From the NCBI GenBank assembly GCA_021741205.1, contig JAIOYI010000008.1, positions 1-64,000 on the forward strand: 64,000 nucleotides of DNA. The letters are read 5' to 3'. Below, in pieces: positions 47,916 to 58,177 of the stretch. The notes beneath the pieces are model-generated. The model saw only the letters and a list, made by a program, of their open reading frames with translations. It did no database searches and was not told where the DNA came from. The translations under genes and the position numbers were made by a program. Origin of the DNA: Emcibacter sp. Its GTDB lineage: Bacteria; Pseudomonadota; Alphaproteobacteria; Sphingomonadales; Emcibacteraceae. Numbering within the stretch: position 1 is the stretch's first letter; each line of letters opens with the position of its first letter.

Positions 47916-49685
47916 TTAATAACCCGCAGCTTGACCATCTTTTCTCATTTCAGAGGCCGCCTTATAAACACCCTGTTTCTCATCCCACATAATCATCTGA
48001 TATCCTCCATATCCCCCTTTACCAACGATGACATTATGTCCACGGGAGCGCAATTCCTCAACTACACTGTTTTCAATACCCGATTCCACATTTAAGATAC
48101 CGCCATCAGTCATAATTTCACCCGTTGGCTCACTAGAACCATCATGACGATACCGAGCAACATCACCTGCCTCTTGGACATTCATACCGAAATCTATAAT
48201 ATTTGTAATAATCTGTGCATGTCCCTGAGGTTGCATACCGCCCCCCATTAAGCCAAAGCTCATCAGTGGTTTGCCGTCTTTCATAACAAAAGCTGGAATA
48301 ATGGTATGGAAGGGTCTCTTCCCCGGCGCATAAACATTAGGATGTCCTTTTTTTAACGTGAACAATTCCCCCCTATCCTGAAACATAAAGCCAAGACCAT
48401 CTGGCACCAAACCAGATCCCATACCACGATAATTACTTTGGATAAGACTTACCATCATACCATCTTTATCGGCGACCGTCAGATAAATAGTATCGCCGTT
48501 TTTCAATACATCTGGATCAGGGTATTTGACGTCCTGTAACGCTTTTTTCATATTAATAAGTGCCCGCCGTTCATCGGCATATTCTTTTGATAACAGATGG
48601 TTAATAGGAGCCTTATAAAAATCAGGATCGGCATAAAATCTTGCTCTATCTTCAAAGGCAAGCTTTTTGGCTTCAGCATGAACATGCAGGTAGTCCGCAC
48701 TATTATGTCCCATAGCCTTTAGGTCATAACCTTCTAAGATATTAAGTTGTTGAAGTGCCGCTATTCCTTGGCCATTTGGGGGAAGTTCAAAGACATCATA
48801 GCCCCGATAATTAATCGACAATGGTTCAACCCACGTACTTGTATGTTTTTCCAAATCTTCTTTGCGCAGGGCCCCTCCAATACGCCGCATATAATGGTCA
48901 ATAACGTCGGCAATTTTTCCCTTATAAAAGACATCTCGACCACCGTCTGCTATCATAGCCAACGTATCGGCCAAATTAGGATTTTTGAATATCTGTCCTT
49001 CAACAGGTGCCACACCATTTGGATAATATGTCTTTAAGAAATTGTCCGTTTCCTCAATAGCCGAATCTGGATCAAGAAATCTTTTTCCCGCAGTCTCCAT
49101 ATAGAAAGCAATTAACTGGGTTAAGGGTACACCCTCTCTCGCATAAGAAATTGCGGGAGAAAGAATTTCCTTCATAGGCAATTTGCCAAATTTACTATGC
49201 AACTCAAACCAGCCATCTACTGTTCCTGGCACCGATACGGGCAATGATCCAAAAGGGGGAATAGTTGTTCTTCCGCGTTTTTTCAATTCTGCGGCAAGAT
49301 CATCATAACTCATGCCCATAGGAGAACGGCCTGATCCATTCAATCCATATATTTTTTTTGTTTTAGGATCCCAAACAATAGCAAAAATATCACCGCCAAT
49401 ACCATTACCTGTTGGCTCCATCAAACCAATGGCCGCATTTGCGGCTATTGCGGCATCAACGGCTGATCCACCCTTTTTAAGGATATCAAGAGCAATCTGT
49501 GTACCCAAAGGAATGCTTGTAGCGGCCATGCCATTCTTTGTAATGACTTGTGAACGTGTAGCGAATTGCGCCCCCACATTACGATCACCACGATGAGACT
49601 TTGGCCAGTTATCCATTGCATTCACATCATAATTTTCTAACATGTTAAATCCCATAATGATAAAGAACAATAGAATATAGCGCAT
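47916..49685 (-). CDS. ggt: Gamma-glutamyltransferase, exported
   Basis: Ggt hydrolyses or transfers the gamma-glutamyl group of glutathione and related peptides and matures by self-cleavage before a threonine. From ATG 49685 (589 residues) a signal peptide MRYILLFFIIMGF leads to the Ntn-hydrolase fold. The expected nucleophile lies in NGDTIYLTVADKDG. GGSAVDAAIAANAAIGLMEP, TGNGIGGD and GLMGGGMQPQGH are family signatures. GAGGA before the second ATG favours 49685 over 49700. It stands 31 bases after the S10 peptidase stop. Confidence 0.93.
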   Translation of the reverse strand: MRYILLFFIIMGFNMLENYDVNAMDNWPKSHRGDRNVGAQFATRSQVITKNGMAATSIPLGTQIALDILKKGGSAVDAAIAANAAIGLMEPTGNGIGGDIFAIVWDPKTKKIYGLNGSGRSPMGMSYDDLAAELKKRGRTTIPPFGSLPVSVPGTVDGWFELHSKFGKLPMKEILSPAISYAREGVPLTQLIAFYMETAGKRFLDPDSAIEETDNFLKTYYPNGVAPVEGQIFKNPNLADTLAMIADGGRDVFYKGKIADVIDHYMRRIGGALRKEDLEKHTSTWVEPLSINYRGYDVFELPPNGQGIAALQQLNILEGYDLKAMGHNSADYLHVHAEAKKLAFEDRARFYADPDFYKAPINHLLSKEYADERRALINMKKALQDVKYPDPDVLKNGDTIYLTVADKDGMMVSLIQSNYRGMGSGLVPDGLGFMFQDRGELFTLKKGHPNVYAPGKRPFHTIIPAFVMKDGKPLMSFGLMGGGMQPQGHAQIITNIIDFGMNVQEAGDVARYRHDGSSEPTGEIMTDGGILNVESGIENSVVEELRSRGHNVIVGKGGYGGYQMIMWDEKQGVYKAASEMRKDGQAAGY

Positions 49686-49730
49686 GAGAATTATCCTCAT
49701 TTATGAATTAAGATATTAGTAGCTTACAAC

Positions 49731-51248
49731 CTATTTTGTGCCGTTCAAAATAAACTGTCTGACATCTTTAGCAAGTTTTTCAAGCGATGGATGATGAAGA
49801 TACATCATATGGCCCGCCTCAAAATATTCCATAGTAATGCGTTTTGGGTCCATACCATATTGCGCCATGGTATACTCTGTACCAAAGAAAGGTGTTGCCA
49901 AATCAAAATAACCATTGGCCACATAAACCCTAAGGTCTTTATTCTGTCGCATGCCACGTGCCACATAATGCCCAAACGCAGGATAGCCTCCTGTCCAGCC
50001 CTTTTCTTGTTTCCAATTCCATTCCTTCCCAGGTTTAGAACTTAAGACTTCATACCGCGCATCCCGTGTTAAATTCAAATCACGGGAAAAATAATCATTC
50101 ACGGCTGCTGTATAAGCCGCACTCATGCCATATCCCGCAGGATCAGCCTCAAATACTTCTCCTGCTTCATCCTCGTCTGTGCCTATATAACGACCATCCA
50201 AACGACCAACAACTTTCCCCTGATCGCGCAAAAGCTCCTTCATAAAGCGGAATTCATTCACCCGAAGACGGGCATTTTTCAAATATTCCTCACTAAGACC
50301 TGTATATAAACTGAGTTTAGTCGTGATGTTTTTGACTTCTGCCTCGGTCATGCGGTTACCTTTCAGCAAAGCCACAGAATATTCATTTATAGCAAAATTT
50401 CGGGCTTCTTCCACAAATGTTTCAAGGGTTCTGCCCTCTTTATCTACTTTGCCATGATACCAAGCGATCGCCGAAAATGTGGGCAAGAAATTCACATAAG
50501 GGTCATCATTGGCAGAACCACCATCTGTTGTTTGAAAATCGAGAATAGACGAAACAAGAATCAACCCATTCAAAGCCATACTGTTGTAACCTTGTTGCAA
50601 TTCTTTGACCAAAGCAGCAGTTCGGGTTGTACCGTAACTTTCACCACCAATATATTTAGGGCTGTTCCAACGTTTATTCTTGGTCACATAAATTTGTATA
50701 AATTTTGCAACGGACTGTGCATCTTCATTCAGGCCCCAAAAATCTTTGCCTTCTCCCTTGCCAATCACCTTGGAATAGCCAGTACCAATAGGATCAATAA
50801 ATATAACATCTGTCACATCAAGAATACTCAAAGGATTATCAATCACATCATACGGTGCCGCCCCAGCATTTGTTCCATCACTTGGAACATCAACCCTTTT
50901 TGGACCAAAAACACCCATATGCAACCAAAGAGATGCAGATCCAGGCCCACCATTAAACATAAAAGTTATTGGTCTTTTAGAGGCATCCTTCACATTATCC
51001 TTGGTATAGGCAATGGAAAAAATGCTCCCAATAGCCTCGTCCTTATCATTCTTAAGATGTGTATCACTTGCTGTGACTGTATAGTCTATGACTTGGTCAT
51101 TAAATTTGCCTTTATGCTTGGTGACAGTGGTCTGAACTTCTGCGATTTTTACATCAAGCTCTTTTTTAGCGGTCTCTTCTGCAAGAGAATGCGAAAAAGG
51201 AAAGATCAATAATCCGATGATGACTGTAATTTTGAAGGAAAATTTCAT
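49731..51248 (-). CDS. Serine carboxypeptidase-like protein, peptidase family S10, exported
   Basis: The 505-residue protein has a signal peptide ending near SHSLAEE. The alpha/beta-hydrolase core shows FMFNGGPGSASLWLHMG (oxyanion region), the nucleophile elbow IGGESYGTTR, the aspartate in NGYFDLATP and the histidine in EAGHMMYLH. All three members of the S10 catalytic triad are present. It should trim C-terminal residues from peptides in the periplasm. Together with ggt directly downstream it suggests peptide scavenging. Confidence 0.92.
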   Translation of the reverse strand: MKFSFKITVIIGLLIFPFSHSLAEETAKKELDVKIAEVQTTVTKHKGKFNDQVIDYTVTASDTHLKNDKDEAIGSIFSIAYTKDNVKDASKRPITFMFNGGPGSASLWLHMGVFGPKRVDVPSDGTNAGAAPYDVIDNPLSILDVTDVIFIDPIGTGYSKVIGKGEGKDFWGLNEDAQSVAKFIQIYVTKNKRWNSPKYIGGESYGTTRTAALVKELQQGYNSMALNGLILVSSILDFQTTDGGSANDDPYVNFLPTFSAIAWYHGKVDKEGRTLETFVEEARNFAINEYSVALLKGNRMTEAEVKNITTKLSLYTGLSEEYLKNARLRVNEFRFMKELLRDQGKVVGRLDGRYIGTDEDEAGEVFEADPAGYGMSAAYTAAVNDYFSRDLNLTRDARYEVLSSKPGKEWNWKQEKGWTGGYPAFGHYVARGMRQNKDLRVYVANGYFDLATPFFGTEYTMAQYGMDPKRITMEYFEAGHMMYLHHPSLEKLAKDVRQFILNGTK

Positions 51249-51343
51249 GTTATTATCCCATTTTTTATTTAAGTATTTTTTCTAAAAAGCCTGAAAAATA
51301 TACTGGCAAACTTAAATCAATAAAGCAAGAAATGAGCTTTATA

Positions 51344-51988
51344 TCATTGAAATTTTTCCAACAACCCCTCAAACCCCGATGATTTTGCGAAATCGGCCGC
51401 GGTACGATTATCATCAGACTGTATCGTAATATCAGCGCCGTAATCCAACAACATATCAATCACTGGTGCATTACCAAGACTTGCCGATATCATAAGCGGC
51501 GTATAGCCACCCATTTGTATGACATTGGGTTTTGCGCCTGCCTTAAGAAGTAAATTCACTATTGCTCCATGTCCCGCAGCGCAAGCACTATGAATTGGTC
51601 TTAGGTCAGATATATTGTCGGCATGGATATTAACATTTGCCCCCTTTTCCACCAAAATACTTGCACAATCAAGCGCGCCAAAAAAACAAGCAAGATGCAA
51701 GGCTGAAAAACCATCCCCACTTAAGCAATCTATGTTATCAATAGTCTGTAAATAGTCCAAAAGTTTTTCGGGCATATTAAGAGAAGAAAGATCAAAAATA
51801 TCTAATTCTGGCTCAAAATCCAAGAGCGCTTTAGTCAGATTATACTGAGCCAAATATAAGGTAAAAATTATGGCGGAAAGCCCATCGGAACTGCGGCTTG
51901 AGGCAAGGGACCTGTCCTTGTTCAAAATGGACCGGAGCTTTTGCTCATCTGCGATATCAATGGCTTTAAATAAATCATCCCGTGACAT
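51344..51988 (-). CDS. Ankyrin repeat protein
   Basis: The 214-residue protein is made of about five ankyrin-type repeats. The clearest are GFSALHLACFFGALDCASIL, LRPIHSACAAGHGAIVNLLL and GYTPLMISASLGNAPVIDML, each followed by a GA/GAD turn. No signal peptide or enzymatic domain is visible, so it is probably a cytoplasmic binding protein. It starts 15 bases after the rnhA stop and is likely the last gene of the ispH-thrB-rnhA run. Confidence 0.9.
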   Translation of the reverse strand: MSRDDLFKAIDIADEQKLRSILNKDRSLASSRSSDGLSAIIFTLYLAQYNLTKALLDFEPELDIFDLSSLNMPEKLLDYLQTIDNIDCLSGDGFSALHLACFFGALDCASILVEKGANVNIHADNISDLRPIHSACAAGHGAIVNLLLKAGAKPNVIQMGGYTPLMISASLGNAPVIDMLLDYGADITIQSDDNRTAADFAKSSGFEGLLEKFQ

Positions 51989-52002
51989 GTCTTATCCTAT
52001 TT

Positions 52003-52440
52003 TTAATATTGATGCTCGGCCATGCCTTGGCGGGCAAGTTCATCAGCCTTTTCATTTCCCGGATCACCATTATGACCCTTAACCCAATGCCATGTTATAT
52101 TATGGCTTTCCACCTCGACGTCCAAGGCCTGCCATAATTCGGCGTTTTTAACGGGTTTACGATTTGCCGTGCGCCAACCATTTTTTTTCCAATTATGAAT
52201 CCACTTTGTGATGCCGTCTTTTACATAAACGCTATCGGTATAGAGTGTCACATGGCAAGAAGATTTCAAGGATTTCAATCCCTCTATCGCTGCCGTAAGT
52301 TCCATCTGATTATTAGTGGTTTCAGCCATGCCACCCTTAAGTTCCTTGCTGTGCTTACCAGAGACAAGCCATACGCCCCAACCACCGGGGCCTGGATTTC
52401 CGGAACAGGCGCCGTCCGTATAAATAATCACTTCCTTCAT
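52003..52440 (-). CDS. rnhA: Ribonuclease HI
   Basis: RNase HI removes RNA from RNA-DNA hybrids. The 145-residue protein has the four carboxylates of the active site in [34 protein letters not shown] and GNEKADELA, and the basic handle [17 protein letters not shown]. Its ATG overlaps the thrB TGA by 4 bases. The thrB-rnhA pairing is typical of alphaproteobacteria. Confidence 0.97.
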   Translation of the reverse strand: MKEVIIYTDGACSGNPGPGGWGVWLVSGKHSKELKGGMAETTNNQMELTAAIEGLKSLKSSCHVTLYTDSVYVKDGITKWIHNWKKNGWRTANRKPVKNAELWQALDVEVESHNITWHWVKGHNGDPGNEKADELARQGMAEHQY

Positions 52441-53402
52441 AAACTAAATCCATATTCAGAGACATTATTCACCGACTGATGAAATTTTAATTTATTGATA
52501 TATTCCGTTGGATCTTTGACCTTAACCAAGGCGCCGTCCACTTGATTAAGCCAGTCATAAAGGCGGGAGAGCAAAAATCGAAATGCTGCCCCTCGACATA
52601 ATACGGACATAGCGATTATTTCCTGTGATGACAGAGATCTTTCTACGCCGTACCCCTGAACCAATCGTGCGGCCTTGGTAATATTAAAGGAACCATCGCC
52701 TTCAAAACACCAAGCATTCAGACATATGGCAATGTCATAGGCTAATATATCATTACAGGCGAAATAATAATCAATAAGGCCAGATAATTTATCGCCTCTA
52801 AAAAAAACATTATCGGGAAATAAATCAGCATGAATAATGGCTTCTGGTAAATTTGTTGGCCAGTTGCTTTTTAAAAACGCCATTTCATCATGCAACAAAT
52901 CTTTCAATCCATGAGCCACCTCATCGGCTCTGTTTTCACATTGTCTGACTAGTTCTTCCCATCCTTCGACCGACAAGGCATTTTTTCGCTTAAGATTAAA
53001 ATCAGAGGCTGCAATATGCATTTGCGCCATTTCAACGCCCAATTGATAACAATGTTCTGGCTCTGGCTTATTGATCGAAAGACCCGACAAAAAACTTATC
53101 AATGCCGCAGGACGCCCACATAGCGTCTTAAGAATAATACCCTCACGATCACGCACCGGCGTTGCGCACAACCGGCCCTTATGAACAAGATGATCCATAA
53201 GCCCCAGAAAAAATGGCAGATCATCTGGGTTAACCCGCTTTTCATATAAGGTTAAAATATAAGAGGCTTTGGTGGTTTGAAGAATATAATTGGAATTTTC
53301 TACACCTTCGGCAATGCCTTTAAAAGAAAGCACCTCACCTTCATCATAACTTGCAAGGAATTTGGAAATTTCTTCCGCATCAACATGGGTATAAACAGCC
53401 AT
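52437..53402 (-). CDS. thrB: Homoserine kinase (APH-like, ThrB2 type)
   Basis: ThrB phosphorylates homoserine for threonine synthesis. The 321-residue protein has an aminoglycoside phosphotransferase-like kinase fold. [20 protein letters not shown] at the N-terminus is typical of the alphaproteobacterial enzyme. The catalytic loop is [13 protein letters not shown] and the metal-binding motif [11 protein letters not shown]. It is not the GHMP-type ThrB of E. coli. It lies 2 bases after ispH. Confidence 0.94.
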   Translation of the reverse strand: MAVYTHVDAEEISKFLASYDEGEVLSFKGIAEGVENSNYILQTTKASYILTLYEKRVNPDDLPFFLGLMDHLVHKGRLCATPVRDREGIILKTLCGRPAALISFLSGLSINKPEPEHCYQLGVEMAQMHIAASDFNLKRKNALSVEGWEELVRQCENRADEVAHGLKDLLHDEMAFLKSNWPTNLPEAIIHADLFPDNVFFRGDKLSGLIDYYFACNDILAYDIAICLNAWCFEGDGSFNITKAARLVQGYGVERSLSSQEIIAMSVLCRGAAFRFLLSRLYDWLNQVDGALVKVKDPTEYINKLKFHQSVNNVSEYGFSL

Positions 53403-53404
53403 TC

Positions 53405-54352
53405 TTACTCTTCTCTCATTAAAATAGCAGGCAATTTGAACTGAACATTTTCTTCTACTGTTTTGACGGTTTCTAGATGAACATCATAGCGTTTCCTAAA
53501 TGCCTCAATAACTTCCTCTACAAGAATTTCAGGGGCTGAAGCACCCGCAGAAATTCCAATATTTTCAACATCCAGAACCCAATTCCAATCAATATCCATT
53601 GCCCTCTGAATGAGCATGGATTTACAACCCTCGCGGTTTGCAACCTCGACCAGGCGTTTGGAATTTGAACTATTGGGTGCGCCAATAATCAATACCGCAT
53701 CCGCCTTTTTGGCGAGCGCCTTAACGGCTCCCTGACGGTTTGTGGTCGCATAACAGATGTCTTCTTTTTTGGGATCCGCAATAGAGGGAAATCTGACCTT
53801 TAATGCCGCAATAATATCTGCGGTATCGTCCAGCGACAATGTAGTCTGAGTAATATAGGCCACATTATTTTCATCAAGAAGTTCAAGCTTTTCAACATCC
53901 TTTGTTTTTTCCACAAGCTTGATACGACCTTCCCCCACCTGCCCCATTGTGCCGATGACTTCGGCATGCCCCGCATGACCGATCATGATAATGTCTGCAC
54001 CTGATTTTTCATGGCGTTCGGCTTCTCTGTGAACTTTACTCACCAAGGGGCAAGTGGCGTCCACATATAGCATCTTGCGGCGTTCCGCCTCCTTTGGTAC
54101 AGACTTTGGCACGCCATGGGCTGAAAAAACAACAGGTACGCCGTCTGGCACTTCATCAAGTTCATCAACAAAGACCGCACCACGTTTTTTCAATCCCTCC
54201 ACAACAAATTTATTATGGACAATTTCATGACGGACATAAACTGGTGCTCCGTATTTTTCCAACGCCATTTCGACGATTTGAATAGCCCTGTCAACGCCTG
54301 CGCAAAATCCTCTAGGATTAGCAATATAAAGATTTATTTTATTCCGCATCAT
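53405..54352 (-). CDS. ispH: 4-hydroxy-3-methylbut-2-enyl diphosphate reductase
   Basis: IspH is the iron-sulfur enzyme that makes IPP and DMAPP at the end of the MEP pathway. The 315-residue protein holds the three cluster cysteines in [24 protein letters not shown] and [10 protein letters not shown], plus SAHGVP and [13 protein letters not shown]-type segments. It starts at the first of two adjacent ATGs and is about 9 bases from sppA. Dxr of the same pathway is also in the window. Confidence 0.97.
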   Translation of the reverse strand: MMRNKINLYIANPRGFCAGVDRAIQIVEMALEKYGAPVYVRHEIVHNKFVVEGLKKRGAVFVDELDEVPDGVPVVFSAHGVPKSVPKEAERRKMLYVDATCPLVSKVHREAERHEKSGADIIMIGHAGHAEVIGTMGQVGEGRIKLVEKTKDVEKLELLDENNVAYITQTTLSLDDTADIIAALKVRFPSIADPKKEDICYATTNRQGAVKALAKKADAVLIIGAPNSSNSKRLVEVANREGCKSMLIQRAMDIDWNWVLDVENIGISAGASAPEILVEEVIEAFRKRYDVHLETVKTVEENVQFKLPAILMREE

Positions 54353-54361
54353 AAGGAATTA

Positions 54362-56218
54362 TTACCTATCACCCAATTCTTCCATGCAGGAAACACATAA
54401 GACATAAGCATGATTTGGATCATTAAATTGATTAAAAATTGATAATTTTTCTATAACCTGATCCGCTAATACAGATTGTGGCGTTGCCATTTTTGCGCTC
54501 AATAATTTTCCAATCCCTGTTTGTCGTTCCATAATATCAGAAATCAGTTTCATGTCCCAAGGAATGGGATCCTCCCAGTAAACAACTTTATAATCATCCA
54601 ATGCCGCCCGACTTGCTGTTGCATATAAGGCATCATCAAAAGTTCCAAGCTTGTCCACCAGACCAATTTTAACAGCCTGATTTCCTGTCCAGACCCGACC
54701 TTGTGCTATATCATTGACCTGTTCTACTGTCATATGACGACCTTCGGCCACGATATTGAGAAACCTATTATAGCCATTTTCAATACTGCTTTGAAAAACA
54801 GATTGAATTTTTTCAGATAACGGCTTCATGACCAAGGCCGACGTCAGCGGCGTTGTCCCAACACCATCACTATTAATGCCAATAGCGCCTAATGTTCCCT
54901 CAAAATTTGGGATAGCGCCAAAAATTCCGATTGACCCCGTAATGGTGGTGGGGGATGCCCATATTTCATCGGCATTGGCAGAAATCCAATATCCTCCTGA
55001 TGCGGCCAAAGACCCCATAGAAACCACAACGGGTTTTCCTGCTTCTTTAAGCAATAAAATTTCTTGTCTTATGACCTCCGATGCAAAAGCACTTCCTCCC
55101 GGACTATCAACTCTTAATATAACGGCCTTAACCTTTTCATTAAGACGGGCCTCTTGCAAATGTCTTGAAACGGTATCGCCCCCAGCCTTACCCTGCGGCT
55201 GCTGTCCATCCATAATGGTGCCATTGGCATAAACCACCGCAATGATATCTTTTGTTGTCAACTTTTCATTGGGGTTTGCTGTCAAATATGCCCGATAATT
55301 AATGGCTTTGTCCTTCAGCTTACTGCTTTGAATATTTAATTTTGCGGCCAGATATTCCGTCCAATCGGCCCGTGTTTTAAGTCCGTCCACCAAACCATAT
55401 TCAATCGCCAAGGCCGCAAGATCCCCCTGCAATGCCACAAGATCTTTATCCACTGTTTCAAACCTATTCAGGAAAGTATCTTTTTCTATTGTTCTGGACA
55501 TTGTCACCTTAGCCGTATATTCAGACCAAAGATCATTGAGAATCGACAGCATAGCCTCTTTTGCCTCTGGCGACATATCGTTGCGTATAAAGGGCTCCAT
55601 AGCTGATTTATATTTTCCAACTCTAAAAAGCTGAACTTCTGCCTTAATTTTACCCAGAAAATCTTTAAAATAATTCTGGTAAGAATCATACCCATGCAGC
55701 AAAACCGCACCATAAGGATTGAGATAAATTTCATCGGCAAAGGACGCTAAAAAATAACTATTCTGGCTATAATTATCACCGTAACTATATATTTTTTTGC
55801 CCTGTTTTTTAAATCGATTCATGGCATCACCGATATAATGCAATTTGGAAGGCATAGCACTTTCCAAGCTATTGGTGTCAATAATCATCATTGTGATTCT
55901 GTCATCTTTGGCGGCAAGATCAATAGCCTTAATCACATCACGCAGAATGGTTTGGTGCCTGACTGTACCGCTTGAAATGGCTTGCAATGGAGATTTATCA
56001 AAGACCTTCTGCTCCACAATTGTGCCTTCAAGAGAAACAACAAGTACGCCCTGTTCTGGTACGGTAATATGTTCTTCCATAAAAATGGTTGCAATAATAA
56101 AGAAAGCCAAGGCCATAAATAACAATGTACCTACCAAAGACTGAAGCTTCCTGAAATACTTCCAAAACAACCTAACTGATTGCCAGATATATGAAAATAT
56201 AATTTTTATTATTGTCAT
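54362..56218 (-). CDS. sppA: Signal peptide peptidase SppA, long (67K) type
   Basis: SppA degrades cleaved signal peptides in the inner membrane. The 618-residue protein has one N-terminal helix (about residues 27-48) and two tandem S49 domains. The catalytic lysine of the first domain is in GKYKSAMEPF and the catalytic serine of the second in SMGSLAASGGYWI. The duplicated architecture is that of E. coli SppA. It is the first gene of a minus-strand run ending at the ankyrin gene. Confidence 0.94.
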   Translation of the reverse strand: MTIIKIIFSYIWQSVRLFWKYFRKLQSLVGTLLFMALAFFIIATIFMEEHITVPEQGVLVVSLEGTIVEQKVFDKSPLQAISSGTVRHQTILRDVIKAIDLAAKDDRITMMIIDTNSLESAMPSKLHYIGDAMNRFKKQGKKIYSYGDNYSQNSYFLASFADEIYLNPYGAVLLHGYDSYQNYFKDFLGKIKAEVQLFRVGKYKSAMEPFIRNDMSPEAKEAMLSILNDLWSEYTAKVTMSRTIEKDTFLNRFETVDKDLVALQGDLAALAIEYGLVDGLKTRADWTEYLAAKLNIQSSKLKDKAINYRAYLTANPNEKLTTKDIIAVVYANGTIMDGQQPQGKAGGDTVSRHLQEARLNEKVKAVILRVDSPGGSAFASEVIRQEILLLKEAGKPVVVSMGSLAASGGYWISANADEIWASPTTITGSIGIFGAIPNFEGTLGAIGINSDGVGTTPLTSALVMKPLSEKIQSVFQSSIENGYNRFLNIVAEGRHMTVEQVNDIAQGRVWTGNQAVKIGLVDKLGTFDDALYATASRAALDDYKVVYWEDPIPWDMKLISDIMERQTGIGKLLSAKMATPQSVLADQVIEKLSIFNQFNDPNHAYVLCVSCMEELGDR

Positions 56219-56384
56219 TGAATATAACTTTCTTGAAATAATCGTTGAAAAATTGTCTTAGCTTTTCTTAAGCTATTTATTGCAGATAATTCTTATCCGA
56301 TCAACGTCTTAAAGTTTTCATGAGTAATATGTGAGTAAATATTGACTCTATCCATTTTAAGATTATTATACGCAATTGCTTAAC

Positions 56385-56580
56385 GACCCTGCGGGAGAGA
56401 CTAGACATATTCAACTTTATGCTAGCGCCGAAGGAGCAACCGCCCCGGAAACTCTCAGGCAAAAAGGACCGCAGGACATTATAGCACTCTGGAAAGAGGA
56501 TTATCCATCATAATCCCACCGACGGCGTAAGTTGTGCTCGCACAATCAAATCTCTCAGGTATCCATGACAGAGGGGGCAC
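56385..56580 (+). promoter_or_regulatory. Tandem glycine riboswitch
   Basis: Two glycine aptamers lie side by side before gcvT. Aptamer 1 (about 56387-56475) is closed by CCTGCGG and CCGCAGG and has GCGGGAGAG, then GCGCCGAAGGAGCAA and AACTCTCAGGCAAAAAGGAC. Aptamer 2 (about 56487-56573) is closed by CTCTG and CAGAG and has CACCGACGGCG and ATCTCTCAGGTATC with CATGACAGAG. These are the conserved cores of the family. A GCACA/TGTGC hairpin at 56585-56599 is a possible expression platform. Glycine binding should turn on the cleavage operon. Confidence 0.95.
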
Positions 56581-56625
56581 CAAGGCACAGGTTTTGTGCT
56601 GAACGTGTTTACTCTGGAGAGCTAT

Positions 56626-57744
56626 ATGTCCGCTGATACAAGCGAGTTATTAAAGACACCCCTTTTGACATTACATGAGGAATTAGGCGGGAAAATAGTT
56701 CCTTTCGCGGGCTATGCTATGCCTGTGCAATTTCCTATGGGTGTGCTTAAGGAGCATATTCACACCCGGACGAAGGCCGGCCTTTTTGATGTGTCCCACA
56801 TGGGACAAGTGGTGATCACGGGACCGAATGCCGACCGTTGGATCGAAACACTTGTTCCCGGAAATATTGTTGATCTGCCCCTTAACCATATCCGTTACAG
56901 CATGTTCACCAATGACCAAGGCGGCATCCTTGATGATCTGATGATTACAAAACGGAAAAATGATTTGTTTCTGGTGGTCAATGCGGCCTGCAAAACCCAA
57001 GATATTGCCCATATGAAGCAACATCTCGCTAATGGCTTGACCTTAACCGAAATTACCAACCGAGCCCTTGTGGCCTTGCAAGGACCAAAGGCCGCAGAGA
57101 TTTTGGCGAAATTCTGTTCTGATGTTGATAAAATGGATTTTATGACTTATGCGGAAATGTCTATTCTTGGGGTCGACTGTTTTATCAGTCGTTCCGGCTA
57201 TACAGGAGAGGACGGTTATGAGTTTTCAATACCCGCCGATCAGGCTGAACCTATTTGTCGCGCACTTCTTGCTGAAAATGACGTCGAGGCCATAGGTCTT
57301 GGCGCAAGAGACAGCCTGCGTCTTGAGGCGGGACTTTGCCTTTACGGCCATGATATCACGGAAAAAACCACGCCCCTTGAGGCATCTTTACTGTGGTCCA
57401 TTGGCCAGCGTCGCCGCACAGAAGGCGGCTTTATAGGCGATAAAATCATTCTGGAACAGATTGCCACTAAAAATATAGCCCAAAAGCGTGTTGGAATTTT
57501 GCCCGATGGGAAAGCCCCTGCCCGTGAGGGGACATCTATCACAGATAAACAGGGCCATGAAATTGGTGTCATCACCAGTGGCGGCTTTGGCCCAACATAT
57601 GGCGGTCCCATTGCCATGGGTTATGTTAAACCTGAATTTTCAGCTCTTGATACAGAAATTTTTCTTTCCGTACGCGGAAAACAAATGCCTGCCCGTGTGG
57701 CCAAAATGCCTTTTGTCCCACAAAATTATTACAGAAAAAATTAA
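56626..57744 (+). CDS. gcvT: Glycine cleavage system T protein
   Basis: GcvT transfers the aminomethyl carbon from the H protein to tetrahydrofolate. From ATG 56626 (372 residues) it shows LFDVSHMGQ, RSGYTGEDGYEFSIP, LGARDSLRLEAGLCLYGHD and the C-terminal aminomethyltransferase barrel. The ATG has GGAGAG upstream; a GTG at 56596 would run into the riboswitch platform. It is the first gene of the riboswitch-controlled operon. Confidence 0.97.
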   Translation: MSADTSELLKTPLLTLHEELGGKIVPFAGYAMPVQFPMGVLKEHIHTRTKAGLFDVSHMGQVVITGPNADRWIETLVPGNIVDLPLNHIRYSMFTNDQGGILDDLMITKRKNDLFLVVNAACKTQDIAHMKQHLANGLTLTEITNRALVALQGPKAAEILAKFCSDVDKMDFMTYAEMSILGVDCFISRSGYTGEDGYEFSIPADQAEPICRALLAENDVEAIGLGARDSLRLEAGLCLYGHDITEKTTPLEASLLWSIGQRRRTEGGFIGDKIILEQIATKNIAQKRVGILPDGKAPAREGTSITDKQGHEIGVITSGGFGPTYGGPIAMGYVKPEFSALDTEIFLSVRGKQMPARVAKMPFVPQNYYRKN

Positions 57745-57773
57745 CATTAAACATAAACTATAGGTAGCACAAA

Positions 57774-58148
57774 ATGACAATTTATTATTCCGAAGAACAT
57801 GAATGGGTTTCCGTCGAAGGCGATATTGGCACCATTGGAATCACAGATTACGCCCAAAATGCCTTAGGCGATATAGTCTTTGTTGAAGTTCCCGAAGTGG
57901 GTAGTGACCATGACAAGGGTGATGAAGTTGCCGTTGTCGAGTCCGTAAAAGCTGCGAGCGAGATATATGCCCCTATCGGTGGGGAAGTCATTGAAATCAA
58001 TGAAAGTCTGGAATTCGAACCCGCAATGGTCAATGAGCATGCTGAATCAGATGCATGGTTCTATAAGATTAAAATAACTGATCTTGAAGAGCTTGATGAC
58101 CTAATGGATACCAAAGCATATAAGGCTTTTATTGCCAATCTAGATTAA
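57774..58148 (+). CDS. gcvH: Glycine cleavage system H protein
   Basis: GcvH carries the aminomethyl group on a lipoyl arm. The 124-residue protein has the lipoylated lysine in VVESVKAASEIYAPIGGEV and the N-terminal YSEEHEWVSVEGD signature. Length is usual. It sits 29 bases after gcvT. Confidence 0.98.
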   Translation: MTIYYSEEHEWVSVEGDIGTIGITDYAQNALGDIVFVEVPEVGSDHDKGDEVAVVESVKAASEIYAPIGGEVIEINESLEFEPAMVNEHAESDAWFYKIKITDLEELDDLMDTKAYKAFIANLD

Positions 58149-58177
58149 TAAAAATTTTTACTAAAAGGTTTTAAACC

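Noticed and set aside
50454-51212. 252-codon frame on the plus strand inside the S10 peptidase gene
   Set aside because: It is antisense to a gene with intact catalytic motifs, has no recognisable domain and no good ribosome binding site.
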